Shown here piece after piece: positions 19,965-29,221 of a stretch of DNA of 64,000 bases. The DNA is from an uncultured Eubacteriales bacterium. Lineage in GTDB: Bacteria; Bacillota; Clostridia; Christensenellales; Aristaeellaceae. The stretch lies in contig ONJM01000006.1 in the NCBI GenBank assembly GCA_900318145.1, positions 1 through 64,000 of the forward strand. Direction: 5' to 3'. Numbering within the stretch: the first letter of the stretch is position 1; each line of letters begins with the position of its first letter. The notes beneath the pieces are model-generated. The model searched no databases. It saw nothing but the letters and a program-made list of their open reading frames with translations, and had not been told where the DNA came from. The position numbers and the translations under genes were made by a program.

Positions 19965-22358
19965 TCAGGCGGTCTGGGTTTCAGTGGGTTTCGTTGTCAT
20001 AATGCTGTAGAGTTTCAGATCTTTCGGGAAGCGATCCACAAACGGTAAAATCACATTGCCGTAGAACAGGAGGCCTTCACCTTCACCGCTCTGCGTGACA
20101 TAGGAAAGCTGATGCTGCGAAATTCCCAGTTTCTTCGCCAGGATCTCACGGTCACCAGCAGCTTGATTCAGCATGTAAATGTAGTCAGAGTTTTCGAAGA
20201 TGTTCTCAATTTCCTGACTGGCCAGCAGATCCTTTACGTTCTGAGTTATACCGGTCGGGATTCCGCCCCATTTACGGAAGCGCTTCCAGATTTCGACAGA
20301 ATACGCGGCTGTCTGCTCTTCTTTCAGAAGCAGGTGGAATTCGTCAATGTAGTACCGGGTGGATTTGTGTGCTTCACGGTTGGCGGTCACACGGCCCCAC
20401 ACCTGATCCTGTACGATCAGCATTCCAAGCTTTTTCAGCTGTTTACCCAGTTCCTTAATGTCATAGCAGACCAGCCGGTTATTCACGTCCACGTTTGTCC
20501 GGTGATTGAACACGTTCAGAGAACCTGTGACGTAGATTTCAAGAGCGGTCGCAAGTGTTTTTGCTTCCTTCTCATCCTGTTTGCGCAACGTGTTGTACAG
20601 ATCCTGGAGAATCGGTACATTCTCCGGACGGGGATCATTCAGGTACGGCTGATAGATGATATGCACAGCACGGTCAATAATCGTCTTTTCAATCGGCTGC
20701 AGTCCATCGCGCCCACCCACAATCAGTTCACAAAGAGACAGAATAAAGTCAGATTTCAGGGACAGCGGGTTATCCTCATCGCTGTAGTTCAGGTTGATGT
20801 CCATCGGATTGATGTAGTTCTTACTGGTTGGAGAAATCTTAACGACCTGGCCACGGAAAGCTTCAACCAGCGGAAAATACTCGCCTTCAGGGTCGCAGAT
20901 GATCACATCGTCATCCGTTACCAGCAGAACATTCGCGATCTCGCGCTTCGCGGAGAACGATTTGCCGGAACCAGGCGTACCAAGGATCAGACCGTTGGGG
21001 TTCTTCAGGTTCTTTCTGTCCACCATGATCATGTTGTTGGACAGTGCGTTCAGTCCGCAGTACAGGGCTTCCTTATCCACCTGGAACAGTTCCTGGGTCG
21101 TAAAGGGCACAAAAATAGCGGTGGACGATGTGGTCAGTCCCCGCTGAATACTGATCTTGTTATATCCCAGCGGCAGGCAGGATACCATGCCGCTTTCCTG
21201 CTGGAAGTCCAGAGGTACCAACTGGCAGTTATGCTGTACCGCAATGCTCTGCGCCTGTTTTACATTCAGGTTCAGCTGCTTTTTACTTGGCGCGGTATTC
21301 AGCATCAGAAACGTGATCAGGAACATTCGTTCGTTCCGGCTTTGAAGATCTTCCAGCAGTTTCTTGGCCTCTCCACCATAAGTGGCCAGGTCAGACGGTA
21401 TAATATCCATATCATACCCGGAGCGCACAGCCTTCTTCTGCTCATTGATCTTCATTTCATCCAGTTCTGTGATTTTCCGCTTTACATTCTTGATTGCCGC
21501 GTTCTGATCGATTGCCTGAATATGAAGCCCCACTACCAGGGAGGATTCCATGGACAAAAGATCCGCCAGCGTACGATCATTCAGATCGGATGCGATGATA
21601 TTGTAGAAAGAGACTTCTCCGAACTTATCACCAAATCCAAACGAATGCCGGTCCCGGAAATCAAAACTGCTCGGTGCAATGAAATCCTTTGTACTCAGTC
21701 CGGTCGGAGCCAGCCAGTCCCAGTTGAAACGGAACGGTGACTGGTTATCCATGTGGAACATGTCATACATGACTTTCAGGCGTTCCTTGCCATTCAGCGG
21801 AGATGCGGAAACCCCCAGCCGTTTGAAATTGTTCATCAGGTCGATTTCAATGCGTTCCAGGCGGGGCTTTGCCTCCTTGATGTTCGCCGCCTCAATGCCG
21901 AAGGTGATGTATTTCGTTTTCACCAGGCCGTTGTTGCCCTTGGCCAGCTGATTCTGAAGCATTTCCGCATATTCCTTGCGGATATCATCGAAACCGTCAT
22001 CCCTGTCGGGAATAATAATGGACTGCTCGAAGTTCTCCGCTCCGGCAGTCAGGTTCAGAAATGAAAACTGAAGGTGAATGCTGGAATCGAAATAGTTCAG
22101 GAAGTCGCTCCAACCCTCAAAGATTGAAGTCTTATCTTCATTCTGCGCCAGCTGATAATTGATGTCCTGGAACTGAATGGTCTTAGTGTAGTATTTATCC
22201 GTTACCCGGCAGACTCCATCCGGCCACATCCGCTCATACGGAATGGTTGCCTGGGTTGTCCGCGGCTGCTTTTTGTCGGGACGGTTTCGCTCCAGCAGCT
22301 CCTTCAGCTGCTTTTTTTCCGCTTTGGTGAGCTTGAGTTTTTCCTTTTTCTTTCCCAT
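19965..22358 (-). CDS. virB4: VirB4-like conjugation ATPase
   Basis: A 797-residue ATPase of the type IV secretion system, normal for the family. The N-terminus is basic, followed by IPYERMWPDGVCRV, a conserved family opening. Walker A is GTPGSGKSFSAK near residue 460, followed by ICDPEGEYFPL. Walker B is YYIDEFHLLL near residue 664, and TQNVKDLL and YIYMLNQ are further family motifs. It powers assembly of the mating channel at the membrane. The first 41 codons overlap the end of the prgI frame by 125 bases. Confidence 0.92.
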   Translation of the reverse strand: MGKKKEKLKLTKAEKKQLKELLERNRPDKKQPRTTQATIPYERMWPDGVCRVTDKYYTKTIQFQDINYQLAQNEDKTSIFEGWSDFLNYFDSSIHLQFSFLNLTAGAENFEQSIIIPDRDDGFDDIRKEYAEMLQNQLAKGNNGLVKTKYITFGIEAANIKEAKPRLERIEIDLMNNFKRLGVSASPLNGKERLKVMYDMFHMDNQSPFRFNWDWLAPTGLSTKDFIAPSSFDFRDRHSFGFGDKFGEVSFYNIIASDLNDRTLADLLSMESSLVVGLHIQAIDQNAAIKNVKRKITELDEMKINEQKKAVRSGYDMDIIPSDLATYGGEAKKLLEDLQSRNERMFLITFLMLNTAPSKKQLNLNVKQAQSIAVQHNCQLVPLDFQQESGMVSCLPLGYNKISIQRGLTTSSTAIFVPFTTQELFQVDKEALYCGLNALSNNMIMVDRKNLKNPNGLILGTPGSGKSFSAKREIANVLLVTDDDVIICDPEGEYFPLVEAFRGQVVKISPTSKNYINPMDINLNYSDEDNPLSLKSDFILSLCELIVGGRDGLQPIEKTIIDRAVHIIYQPYLNDPRPENVPILQDLYNTLRKQDEKEAKTLATALEIYVTGSLNVFNHRTNVDVNNRLVCYDIKELGKQLKKLGMLIVQDQVWGRVTANREAHKSTRYYIDEFHLLLKEEQTAAYSVEIWKRFRKWGGIPTGITQNVKDLLASQEIENIFENSDYIYMLNQAAGDREILAKKLGISQHQLSYVTQSGEGEGLLFYGNVILPFVDRFPKDLKLYSIMTTKPTETQTA

Positions 22359-22716
22359 GGAGTATTAGGTTCACCTCTTTTTTCAGTCTTACGTCACGAT
22401 CAATTGCGCCGTAAAAGTTATCGGTCTCGTATACCCGGATTCGGGGACGAGTGAATCGGGTCTCAACGATATGCCGAAGGATTACTTCCAGTGGCTGGCC
22501 GTGCTGTTCATACATGGCAAACAGGAAGAACGGAAGCATGATCACAATCATCAGCATGGATGCAAACGTGACTCCGATTGATCCTTTTGTCAGGAAGAAC
22601 ACCGGCAGACCGCATACTGCGCCAAGGCCGAAACAAAAGACCTGACGCTTGGTCAGGCCGAAAAGAAACTTGGATTTGACTTTCGTCAGATCCTTGGGGA
22701 CAGGCACATATGCCAT
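22234..22716 (-). CDS. prgI: PrgI family membrane protein of the type IV secretion system
   Basis: A 160-residue protein. The N-terminus MAYVPVPKDLTKVKSKFLFG and the RQVFCFGLGAVCGLP stretch are the PrgI pattern. Two adjacent transmembrane helices lie at about residues 25-65, followed by RIRVYETDNFYGAID, typical of the family. A Lys/Ala-rich tail extends over the VirB4 start. GGAGG precedes the ATG. PrgI-like proteins act beside VirB4, in a VirB3-like role. Confidence 0.85.
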   Translation of the reverse strand: MAYVPVPKDLTKVKSKFLFGLTKRQVFCFGLGAVCGLPVFFLTKGSIGVTFASMLMIVIMLPFFLFAMYEQHGQPLEVILRHIVETRFTRPRIRVYETDNFYGAIDRDVRLKKEVNLILHGKEKGKTQAHQSGKKAAEGAAGAKPSRQKAAADNPGNHSV

Positions 22717-22741
22717 GGCTTATTTCCTCCATTCATTTCTG

Positions 22742-23611
22742 TCAGTGAGCATTGAACACTGATTTGGCAAGCGAGCTTGTCTTGAACAGTGTGAAACAGA
22801 GCAGGACTGTATACCCGATGCATGTCCAGACAGCGCTTGAAACATCCTCTGTAATCGCAATGTTTTGAACCAGAGTGGCATATATCGCAACACAGACCAT
22901 GATCAGGAAAGCCTGGAAGCCAAGAGCAAACAGGCTGCGAAGATAATTTTGACCCATCTGCCCCCAGTCGCGGTTCATCATGCTTGCCATGGGAATCGGC
23001 GCGACAGACGTGACCATGTAGATCTCAATCATGCGGCCATAGATGACAATGAAAATGCAGATTGTCAGCACCCAGGTTACAATTCCCATGAGCATGGACT
23101 GGAACCACATTCCGAACAGCGGCCCGATATCCATTTCTTTCAACCGGGCTTCCAGATTGGCAACGACACTGTTCACATCAATTGCGGTGTTTGACCCGAT
23201 GGAGCCAGCCGCACTGTTTACCACACTTTGGGCGACGTCAAACACACCCATGACAATGTTCCAGGTATTAGTCACAATCAGAACAGCGGCAGCGGCTTTG
23301 AACAGCCATTTGAAGAAAATGAACGTATCAAAGTCATGCATATTGTTCCGGTCAATCAGCATCTGTATCAATTCCAGACACAAAACGAACGTCAGGATTA
23401 TTCCGGCGACTGGAACAACAACATTCTCAGACAACGATTTGATCATGCTGAAAATGCTTCCGTTCCACGCCTGCGGTGTTTTGCCCACATTAGAGGCAAT
23501 CTCAGTGACCTGTCCGTTGATGCCTTCAAACAGACCGGTCAAGTTGCTCATGATTCCGCTGACCAGCAAGCCCTTGAGCCATTCTGTGATTTTGTCCCAG
23601 ATAAAGTTCAA
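22742..23611 (-). CDS. VirB6/TrbL-like channel protein (CD1112 family)
   Basis: A 289-residue polytopic membrane protein with about six hydrophobic segments, including VVPVAGIILTFVLCLELIQM, MLMGIVTWVLTICIFIVIYG and AFLIMVCVAIYATLV. The APIPMASMMNRDWGQMGQNY motif between helices is characteristic of the Clostridia VirB6/TrbL-like family. It forms part of the inner channel. It lies between Maff2 and PrgI, the expected order. GGAGG precedes the start. Confidence 0.85.
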   Translation of the reverse strand: MNFIWDKITEWLKGLLVSGIMSNLTGLFEGINGQVTEIASNVGKTPQAWNGSIFSMIKSLSENVVVPVAGIILTFVLCLELIQMLIDRNNMHDFDTFIFFKWLFKAAAAVLIVTNTWNIVMGVFDVAQSVVNSAAGSIGSNTAIDVNSVVANLEARLKEMDIGPLFGMWFQSMLMGIVTWVLTICIFIVIYGRMIEIYMVTSVAPIPMASMMNRDWGQMGQNYLRSLFALGFQAFLIMVCVAIYATLVQNIAITEDVSSAVWTCIGYTVLLCFTLFKTSSLAKSVFNAH

Positions 23612-23631
23612 AGGGATTCTCCTCCTTTCGG

Positions 23632-23659
23632 GCTCCCTCCCGAGTTAACGGGAGGGAGC
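23632..23659 (-). other. Intercistronic hairpin between Maff2 and VirB6-like genes
   Basis: GCTCCCTCCCG and CGGGAGGGAGC form a perfect 11-bp stem with a 6-base loop. No U-tract follows on the minus strand, so an RNA stability or processing role fits better than termination. It may keep the short Maff2 message more abundant than the downstream genes. Confidence 0.6.
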
Positions 23660-23675
23660 ATGGGATCAGCGGTCA

Positions 23676-23888
23676 TCAAAACAGACCGGAGAGGAGCGGC
23701 ACAACAGTGGTGCCGATCAGGGCAACACCGCCACCGGCCATGAGCTGCTTGATGCCCTGGGATTTCGCGCCGGGGTTATCGTTACCGTAACCCTCAAGCA
23801 GGTTTACCAGACCCCAGATGCCGAGGCCGGCACCGATCGCAGTGACGAGGGTCTGCAGTACTTCAACAGTAGACGAAAAGAAAGCCAT
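23676..23888 (-). CDS. Maff2 family small membrane protein (VirB2-like)
   Basis: A 70-residue protein with two hydrophobic helices (LQTLVTAIGAGLGIWGLVNL and LMAGGGVALIGTTVVPLLSG) separated by a polar loop, EGYGNDNPGAKSQGIKQ. This is the Maff2 mobile-element family pattern. Size and topology are those of VirB2-like pilin subunits, which is an inferred role. GGAGG lies before the ATG, 14 bases from the VirD4 stop. Confidence 0.85.
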   Translation of the reverse strand: MAFFSSTVEVLQTLVTAIGAGLGIWGLVNLLEGYGNDNPGAKSQGIKQLMAGGGVALIGTTVVPLLSGLF

Positions 23889-23902
23889 AGTCGTATTCCT
23901 CC

Positions 23903-25747
23903 TTAAAAAGATAAGCTGCCGTAATCAGCAGCTGTTCGTTGGGATTCATCCGGAGCGCCATCCTCTGGCTCCAGCTCCGCATCGTATTCATCGTCATCGA
24001 TTGTTATCTCATAGGTATCGTACTCATCCTTATCCTTGAGTTTCAGCCGATGATTCAGGAATTTCTCGATGTCGAAGGTGTTCTTGGGATCCGCATCCGA
24101 AAGGTACTTGTAATTGGGGTGCCGGGTTATGTCATACTTGTTTGACAGGAAAGGCCGGACACCGCGGACCTGCAGAATGCACTTGCTGCCGTCCATGACA
24201 GCCAGTTCATCTACAGACATCAGCTCCTTTCCGAGCTTTTGATAGTTGAGACTGTGAGAGATCTCACGGCCCCGGCTTTCACCAGTGTTATAGGTATCAA
24301 TGGTTTCCTTGCCCAGAGTTTCGGCCATCTCTTTCAGAGTGGTTTTTTCTTTCCCGCCCAGGAATACCAGTGAATCCATATTGCCGATAATCGTATCCGC
24401 GTTATCCTTGTAGAGTGCTTTGAGCTGACTCTGGGCTTGCAGAACCAGACATGCGGAGATCTCACGGCTTCGGATGGTAGCGACCAGCTTTTCCAGGTTG
24501 GGAATCTGACCGATATTGGCGCACTCGTCTATCAGACAGCGAACATGTACAGGAAGCCTTCCGCCGTACACATCGTCTGCTTTTTCGCAAAGTAAGTTGA
24601 ACAGCTGGGAATAAACCATGCTGATCAGGAAATTGAACGAGGAATCCGTATCGGACATGATCAGGAACAGCGCGGACTTTTCATCGCCCAGCGTATCCAG
24701 TTCCAGTTCGTCATAGGATGTGATCTCCCGCAATTCACCAATGTCGAAAACTGCAAGGCGTGCGCTGCAGGAGATCAGGATTGATTTGGCTGTTTTACCG
24801 GCTGCAAGTTTGAACTTCTTATATTGTCTGACGGCAAAATGCTCTGGATCTTTTTTGCCAAGCCTTGCAAACATCTGATCCACAGGATTCTGGTAATCCT
24901 CATCATCTTCTCTGGTATCCATGGAATTGATCATGTCAATCATGGTTGCGAAGTTCTTTTCATGCTCAGGTGCTTCATAGCAGATATAACCGATGAGCGC
25001 ACAATAGAGCAGAGTTTCAGCCTTTACCCAGAAATCATCACCGGCTTTTCCTTCGCCTTTTGTGTTCGCGATCAGCGTAGTGACCAGCTTCAATATGTCC
25101 TTTTCTGTACGGACATAGGCGAAGGGGTTATAATGCATGCTTTTCTTGAAATTGATTGTGTTGAACACTTTGATTCTGTAGTGTGCCTTCTGCAGCAGTT
25201 TTCCACACTCAATAAGAATGCTTCCTTTCGGGTCGGTTACCACATAGGAAGAATGCAGCTGCATGAGATTGGGCTTCAACCAGAAGCGGGTTTTACCTGA
25301 ACCGGATCCGCCGATGATCAGGACATTCTTGTTCCTGGCATACTTGGGATTTGGAACCCGGCTTTTCATTGTCAGGCCTTCGGTTTGTGTCAGGATGATG
25401 TTCTCTCTTGGGTTTGAGTCCATAAAAGGGGCAATGTCCTCTCTGGTGCCCCAGCGGGCTGAGCCATACTCGTGATTCTTTCTGAACTTTTTGGCGTTCT
25501 TGCCCTTCACGGTGACCATCAGCTTCAGCAGGGCACCAAAGAGAAAGCCGATCAGGAGATCAAACGGAACAAAGCTTGGGAGCGGCGACTGGAAGGCAGC
25601 AGTAAATCCCTCTACTACATGTAATAACTTTTCGGATGCGTTCACTCCTTCCGAAAGCCGCCATGCTTCACCGACTTTTGTAGCGAATAAGCCAAAGAGA
25701 GCATATGGAATGTTCAGGATAATCAGCTTTTTCACTCTCGTAGTCAT
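23903..25747 (-). CDS. virD4: VirD4-like type IV coupling protein
   Basis: A 614-residue protein of the VirD4/TraG/TcpA group. Two N-terminal membrane helices (residues 8-25 and about 53-75) precede YGSARWGTREDI, the usual TraG-type motif. Walker A is GGSGSGKTRFWLKPN near residue 142 and Walker B is CLIDECANIGQIP near residue 400. LQAQSQLKALY and the RGVRPFLSNKY motif are family-typical. It docks the relaxase-DNA complex to the channel. Its ATG overlaps the pcfB stop by 4 bases, so the two are coupled. Confidence 0.93.
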   Translation of the reverse strand: MTTRVKKLIILNIPYALFGLFATKVGEAWRLSEGVNASEKLLHVVEGFTAAFQSPLPSFVPFDLLIGFLFGALLKLMVTVKGKNAKKFRKNHEYGSARWGTREDIAPFMDSNPRENIILTQTEGLTMKSRVPNPKYARNKNVLIIGGSGSGKTRFWLKPNLMQLHSSYVVTDPKGSILIECGKLLQKAHYRIKVFNTINFKKSMHYNPFAYVRTEKDILKLVTTLIANTKGEGKAGDDFWVKAETLLYCALIGYICYEAPEHEKNFATMIDMINSMDTREDDEDYQNPVDQMFARLGKKDPEHFAVRQYKKFKLAAGKTAKSILISCSARLAVFDIGELREITSYDELELDTLGDEKSALFLIMSDTDSSFNFLISMVYSQLFNLLCEKADDVYGGRLPVHVRCLIDECANIGQIPNLEKLVATIRSREISACLVLQAQSQLKALYKDNADTIIGNMDSLVFLGGKEKTTLKEMAETLGKETIDTYNTGESRGREISHSLNYQKLGKELMSVDELAVMDGSKCILQVRGVRPFLSNKYDITRHPNYKYLSDADPKNTFDIEKFLNHRLKLKDKDEYDTYEITIDDDEYDAELEPEDGAPDESQRTAADYGSLSF

Positions 25748-26229
25748 CGGCTGATCTCCTTATGTACGGCACGATCCTTATCCAGTTCAGCTTTATGCTT
25801 GAACATGTTCAGCAATCCGAGAACGGACTGCTTTTCTTCCTTGCCGTTCCGTTTCCAGTTCCCGGCACATTCGCTGAAAGCAGCCATCAGCGTATCCTTG
25901 TCGCGGGCTTTGAAGAAGATCAGATACTTGCTTTCGCCTTCCTTTTCAGGAAGCTTACGCACGGCATAATCAATGCTGTACTTCCGCGCAACCCGGTCAA
26001 AAGCTCGCATATCGACATCATCGCCAACAGGAAGATTCATAACGCCTTCATGCTGGCCAGTCAGCTGCTTCACACTTTGTTTTCCATGCGGTACTACGTT
26101 CTTATGCTCCTGTACCTTGTGCTTCGAATAACTCAGGAAATGCAGGATGGCTGATTTCATAGTCCGTCCGGTAAATTTGCTGCTTGATACCATCAGCGTT
26201 ACGGTGCGGTTTTCAAGATCTTCCTGCAT
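25744..26229 (-). CDS. pcfB: PcfB family protein
   Basis: A 161-residue soluble protein. The N-terminus ENRTVTLMVSSSKFTGRTMK and the middle DMRAFDRVARKYSIDYAVRK with YLIFFKARDKDTLMAAF are the PcfB signature. In pCF10, PcfB is an adaptor between the relaxase and coupling protein. Here it overlaps virD4 by 4 bases, consistent with that role. The ATG follows GGAGGG by 8 bases. A terminator lies just upstream, so transcription of the transfer genes may restart near here. Confidence 0.8.
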   Translation of the reverse strand: MQEDLENRTVTLMVSSSKFTGRTMKSAILHFLSYSKHKVQEHKNVVPHGKQSVKQLTGQHEGVMNLPVGDDVDMRAFDRVARKYSIDYAVRKLPEKEGESKYLIFFKARDKDTLMAAFSECAGNWKRNGKEEKQSVLGLLNMFKHKAELDKDRAVHKEISR

Positions 26230-26250
26230 GCTTCATCCCTCCTTCCTGCG

Positions 26251-26286
26251 AAAAAGGAGATGCCCCCTGGCCAGGGAGGCACCTCC
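26251..26286 (-). terminator. Rho-independent terminator between surface-protein and transfer genes
   Basis: On the minus strand, GGAGGTGCCTCCCTGG pairs with CCAGGGGGCATCTCC, with one small bulge, and is followed by TTTTT. It ends the sortase and SpaA gene block just before pcfB. Confidence 0.7.
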
Positions 26287-26307
26287 AGTCGATGAAGAAA
26301 ATAGAGC

Positions 26308-26742
26308 TCATTTACATTGGATCCAGTCTGTACGCTGGGCAATGTATTTCTTACCCTTGTACTCATAAATCACCTTATACTTGTAGTAGCAATAGCCTTT
26401 TGCTACACGAAGGTTGTACATCTCGCCGTATTCGATCCGGAAAGTTCGGGTACCGCACCACAGTCCCTTATCAATTCCGTTGCCTTCTCTCAGCCAGATG
26501 CGTTTATCGGTTACAACTTCTCTGGCTTTTCCGCCAGGACCGACCTTACACCAGATGGAAACGTAAACCTTGAAGTCCTTAGCATTCTTGCTTGGTGTCG
26601 TAAACTTGATATCAACGCTCTTGGTTCGGGTATCGTTATACCAGTCAGAGCTGATCACATGAGCGCTGCCGGCAGCCATCCCGGAAAACGGGATGGCGCA
26701 CAACAGAATTGAAGCAAGAAGCATGGCGATGATCTTTTTCAT
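26308..26742 (-). CDS. Small secreted protein of unknown function
   Basis: A 144-residue protein. The ATG at 26742 follows GCAGGAGG; the upstream part of the open frame overlaps the previous gene without a site. The signal peptide is MKKIIAMLLASILLCAIPF, ending near GMAAGS. The mature part is a compact beta-rich domain with four Cys and many Tyr (YCYYKYKVIYEYKGKKY). It follows the last SpaA-type gene by 4 bases, so it is probably produced with the surface fibres. I do not recognise the family. Confidence 0.65.
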   Translation of the reverse strand: MKKIIAMLLASILLCAIPFSGMAAGSAHVISSDWYNDTRTKSVDIKFTTPSKNAKDFKVYVSIWCKVGPGGKAREVVTDKRIWLREGNGIDKGLWCGTRTFRIEYGEMYNLRVAKGYCYYKYKVIYEYKGKKYIAQRTDWIQCK

Positions 26743-26746
26743 AGGA

Positions 26747-29134
26747 TCAATCCTCCTGCGCTTTTGCGTTCTTTTTCTTTCGGATAATGAACAGGATGCC
26801 GCTGACCACAACAAAGACCGCTCCCAGGATCATTACGCCTGTAACAGCGATACGAACGCCGGTCTGAATGATTGTGTAGTTGATCATCTTCGGCATGGCT
26901 TCCGGAATCACATAGTTTTCATCCAGAACGATCTTAATGACTTCGCCGGAAACACTGAAGCCTTCCAGCGTTTCGGTTTCCCTGATGTAGTACACGCCGC
27001 TGTCCAGGCCGGTAATGCTGACGATGCCATCTTTGTCGGAAACATATTCGCCCAGGTTCGTCCCATGCTCGTCTTCCAGACGGAACTTGACGCCTTCCAG
27101 GGGATTGCCGCTGGAATCGGTTTTCAGAAATTCATAGTGATCCGGGATATTCACGCACTTGATCAGTTCGGGCGCAGTCCACTTCTCATCCACATGGATT
27201 GTGATGTCCAGCACATTCTTGCAGTAACCTTCGGGCACCTTGGATTCCCGGATGATCCAGTCGCCATATCCGAACTTCGTGAACGTCAGGCGACCATCCT
27301 TATCCGTTTTCAGGGTTTCAACGATTTCAGCAGTGCCGGCATTCATGAGCACAAACTCAATGCCTTCCATGGGCTTTCCGGAGGTATCAGTCTTCTGCAG
27401 GGGCAGTTCCTGCGGAACGTTCACAAAGGCTTTTGTCGGCTTTTCAGGATTGACATATTTCTCATTCACGGTAACGATGTTTTCTTTGCCGGAAAGCAGA
27501 TATCCATCAGGGGCCTTGGTTTCACGAACGGAATAGCGACCTTGTTCTACATGCGTGAAACGAATCAGGCCATTTTCGTCAGAAACTGTGGTCATGATCT
27601 GTTCGCCATCCTCATTGAACAGGCCAAACTCCGCTCCAGGCAGTACTTTTTCGTCCTGGGTGAGCTTCAGCATCAGGATTTCCGTGGGACAGTTGTTGAT
27701 GATTGCCAGCGGTTCCTTTGGATTAATGAAGGTTCCATCCACAGTCACGGGTACTCGGGTATAATCACGAACATATCCCGGCAGCGGATCTTGCTCCTGA
27801 ATGTAGTAATCGCCGTAGGGCACCTTTTCAAAGGTCGCCAAGCCCTTTTCATCCGTGACAGCCGTCTTGACCAGATAGTTGGTTTCTGTCGCATAGAGAC
27901 CGAAACGAACACCGGCCAGCGGCTTATTGCTCTCATCGACCTTCATGATATAAAAGCGGGTGTAGTCGTCCGCTACATCAGTGCGGCCTTCAACCTTTCC
28001 CTCAGAATCAACTGTGAAGGAGAACTCCGTCACGCACAGTTCGTAGCCTTCCGGAGCCAGGATTTCCTTGTAAGTGTATTTCCCGGGCAGTACGGGGAAA
28101 GCAGGAACATAACCATCTTCACCGGTATACGCTTTACAGACGATTTCGCCTTCTTCGTTCCTGATTTCAATCAGGGTATTCGGCAGATATTCTGATCCGG
28201 CAATATCTACTTTGGCAATCTTAGGAGTTCCATGCACGATTTCGTTGGTTATCGTGCCTTCGAAGGTGAATTCACAAATTCCGTTGTCATTCAGGTATTT
28301 GCGATCAATGTCAATATGGAAGGCAGCTGTATTGACTTTCCAGCCTTCAGGAGCGGACAGCTCTTTCAAAGTATAGTGACCATGCGGGAAGTTACCGGCA
28401 AAGGAGCCTTTGCCGTCCTGATCAGTCACAGCGACAGCTACCAGGGTGCCCTTGGGGAGAGAGCCGCCGGCATACTTGATCTCTTCATGATTGAAAAGAC
28501 CGAAGACAAAGCCTTCACCCGGTACAGTCTCGATCTCGCTGGTAACCAGTCCTTTGTCATGCTCCTTGGTTACGATAATCTCTTTCGCCTTGGTGAAATT
28601 GACTTTCGCAGGAAGGAATTCATCCGTCACACATACAGTTTCGATGACCACCGGGGTTTTCTGATCCGCAGCCTGCAGGAGTACATCATAGCGGTTTTCA
28701 TCCACCTTATATCCGGCAGGAGCGCTTTTTTCGGTGATGTAATAATGTCCCAGCGGCAGCAGCGGACTTTCATCCTTTCCTTTGGCAGTCGTGGTGATAG
28801 TCGCGGCAACCTCATCAGCTTTGAACCACTGGGTTCCTTCCTTACCAACAATGTCTTCTACAGCACGAACCTCGTAGACAGCGCCTTCAAGGTAGCCTTC
28901 ATGGTAGTCAGGAGTAAAAACAGTATGGCCGGTTGAATCCTGGGATTCTACAAAGCCGGTCAGCACCATGCCTTTCTTCTCCAGAACGATCTTTCCCTTG
29001 ATAGGAGTATTCGTTACAAAGATCTCCTGCGTATCTTCCTTGATTCCTTCGCCCAGGACAGTTGCCGGAATACAGACGAGCAACAGCAGCAAACTCAGAA
29101 GCAGCGCAGTGAATCCTTTTCTCGTGATATTCAT
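26747..29134 (-). CDS. SpaA/Cna-B repeat surface protein with C-terminal membrane anchor
   Basis: A 795-residue protein. A signal peptide (GFTALLLSLLLLLVCIPATV) precedes about seven prealbumin-fold SpaA/Cna-B domains. Each is recognisable by patterns such as GVRFGLYATETN...GLATFEKVPYGDYYIQE and ending in a Glu-rich YxxxE strand; such domains often form Lys-Asn isopeptide bonds. The C-terminus has IIQTGV, a hydrophobic helix (AVTGVMILGAVFVVVSGILF) and KKKNAK, arranged like a cell-wall sorting signal with QTG instead of LPxTG. It is the only one of the three SpaA genes with an anchor. The sortase upstream is the likely partner. Confidence 0.85.
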   Translation of the reverse strand: MNITRKGFTALLLSLLLLLVCIPATVLGEGIKEDTQEIFVTNTPIKGKIVLEKKGMVLTGFVESQDSTGHTVFTPDYHEGYLEGAVYEVRAVEDIVGKEGTQWFKADEVAATITTTAKGKDESPLLPLGHYYITEKSAPAGYKVDENRYDVLLQAADQKTPVVIETVCVTDEFLPAKVNFTKAKEIIVTKEHDKGLVTSEIETVPGEGFVFGLFNHEEIKYAGGSLPKGTLVAVAVTDQDGKGSFAGNFPHGHYTLKELSAPEGWKVNTAAFHIDIDRKYLNDNGICEFTFEGTITNEIVHGTPKIAKVDIAGSEYLPNTLIEIRNEEGEIVCKAYTGEDGYVPAFPVLPGKYTYKEILAPEGYELCVTEFSFTVDSEGKVEGRTDVADDYTRFYIMKVDESNKPLAGVRFGLYATETNYLVKTAVTDEKGLATFEKVPYGDYYIQEQDPLPGYVRDYTRVPVTVDGTFINPKEPLAIINNCPTEILMLKLTQDEKVLPGAEFGLFNEDGEQIMTTVSDENGLIRFTHVEQGRYSVRETKAPDGYLLSGKENIVTVNEKYVNPEKPTKAFVNVPQELPLQKTDTSGKPMEGIEFVLMNAGTAEIVETLKTDKDGRLTFTKFGYGDWIIRESKVPEGYCKNVLDITIHVDEKWTAPELIKCVNIPDHYEFLKTDSSGNPLEGVKFRLEDEHGTNLGEYVSDKDGIVSITGLDSGVYYIRETETLEGFSVSGEVIKIVLDENYVIPEAMPKMINYTIIQTGVRIAVTGVMILGAVFVVVSGILFIIRKKKNAKAQED

Positions 29135-29176
29135 TCGATTTTTACCTCATTTCGTCGTCGTTATGGGCATAAGAAA

Positions 29177-29202
29177 GGGACAGCAGACTGTTCCGCTGTC
29201 CC
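29177..29202 (-). other. Intercistronic hairpin between two SpaA genes
   Basis: GGGACAGC and GCTGTCCC form a perfect 8-bp stem with a 10-base loop. TTTCTT follows on the minus strand, so partial termination is possible. Confidence 0.5.
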
Positions 29203-29221
29203 ATATTCCGATTCAATGCTT

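Noticed and set aside
20112..21740. A 542-codon plus-strand open frame
   Set aside because: It is antisense to virB4, has no ribosome site and low-quality residue composition. Conserved VirB4 motifs on the other strand explain the region.
26693..28195. A 500-codon plus-strand open frame
   Set aside because: It is the antisense shadow of the SpaA repeat gene, created by its codon bias and repeats.
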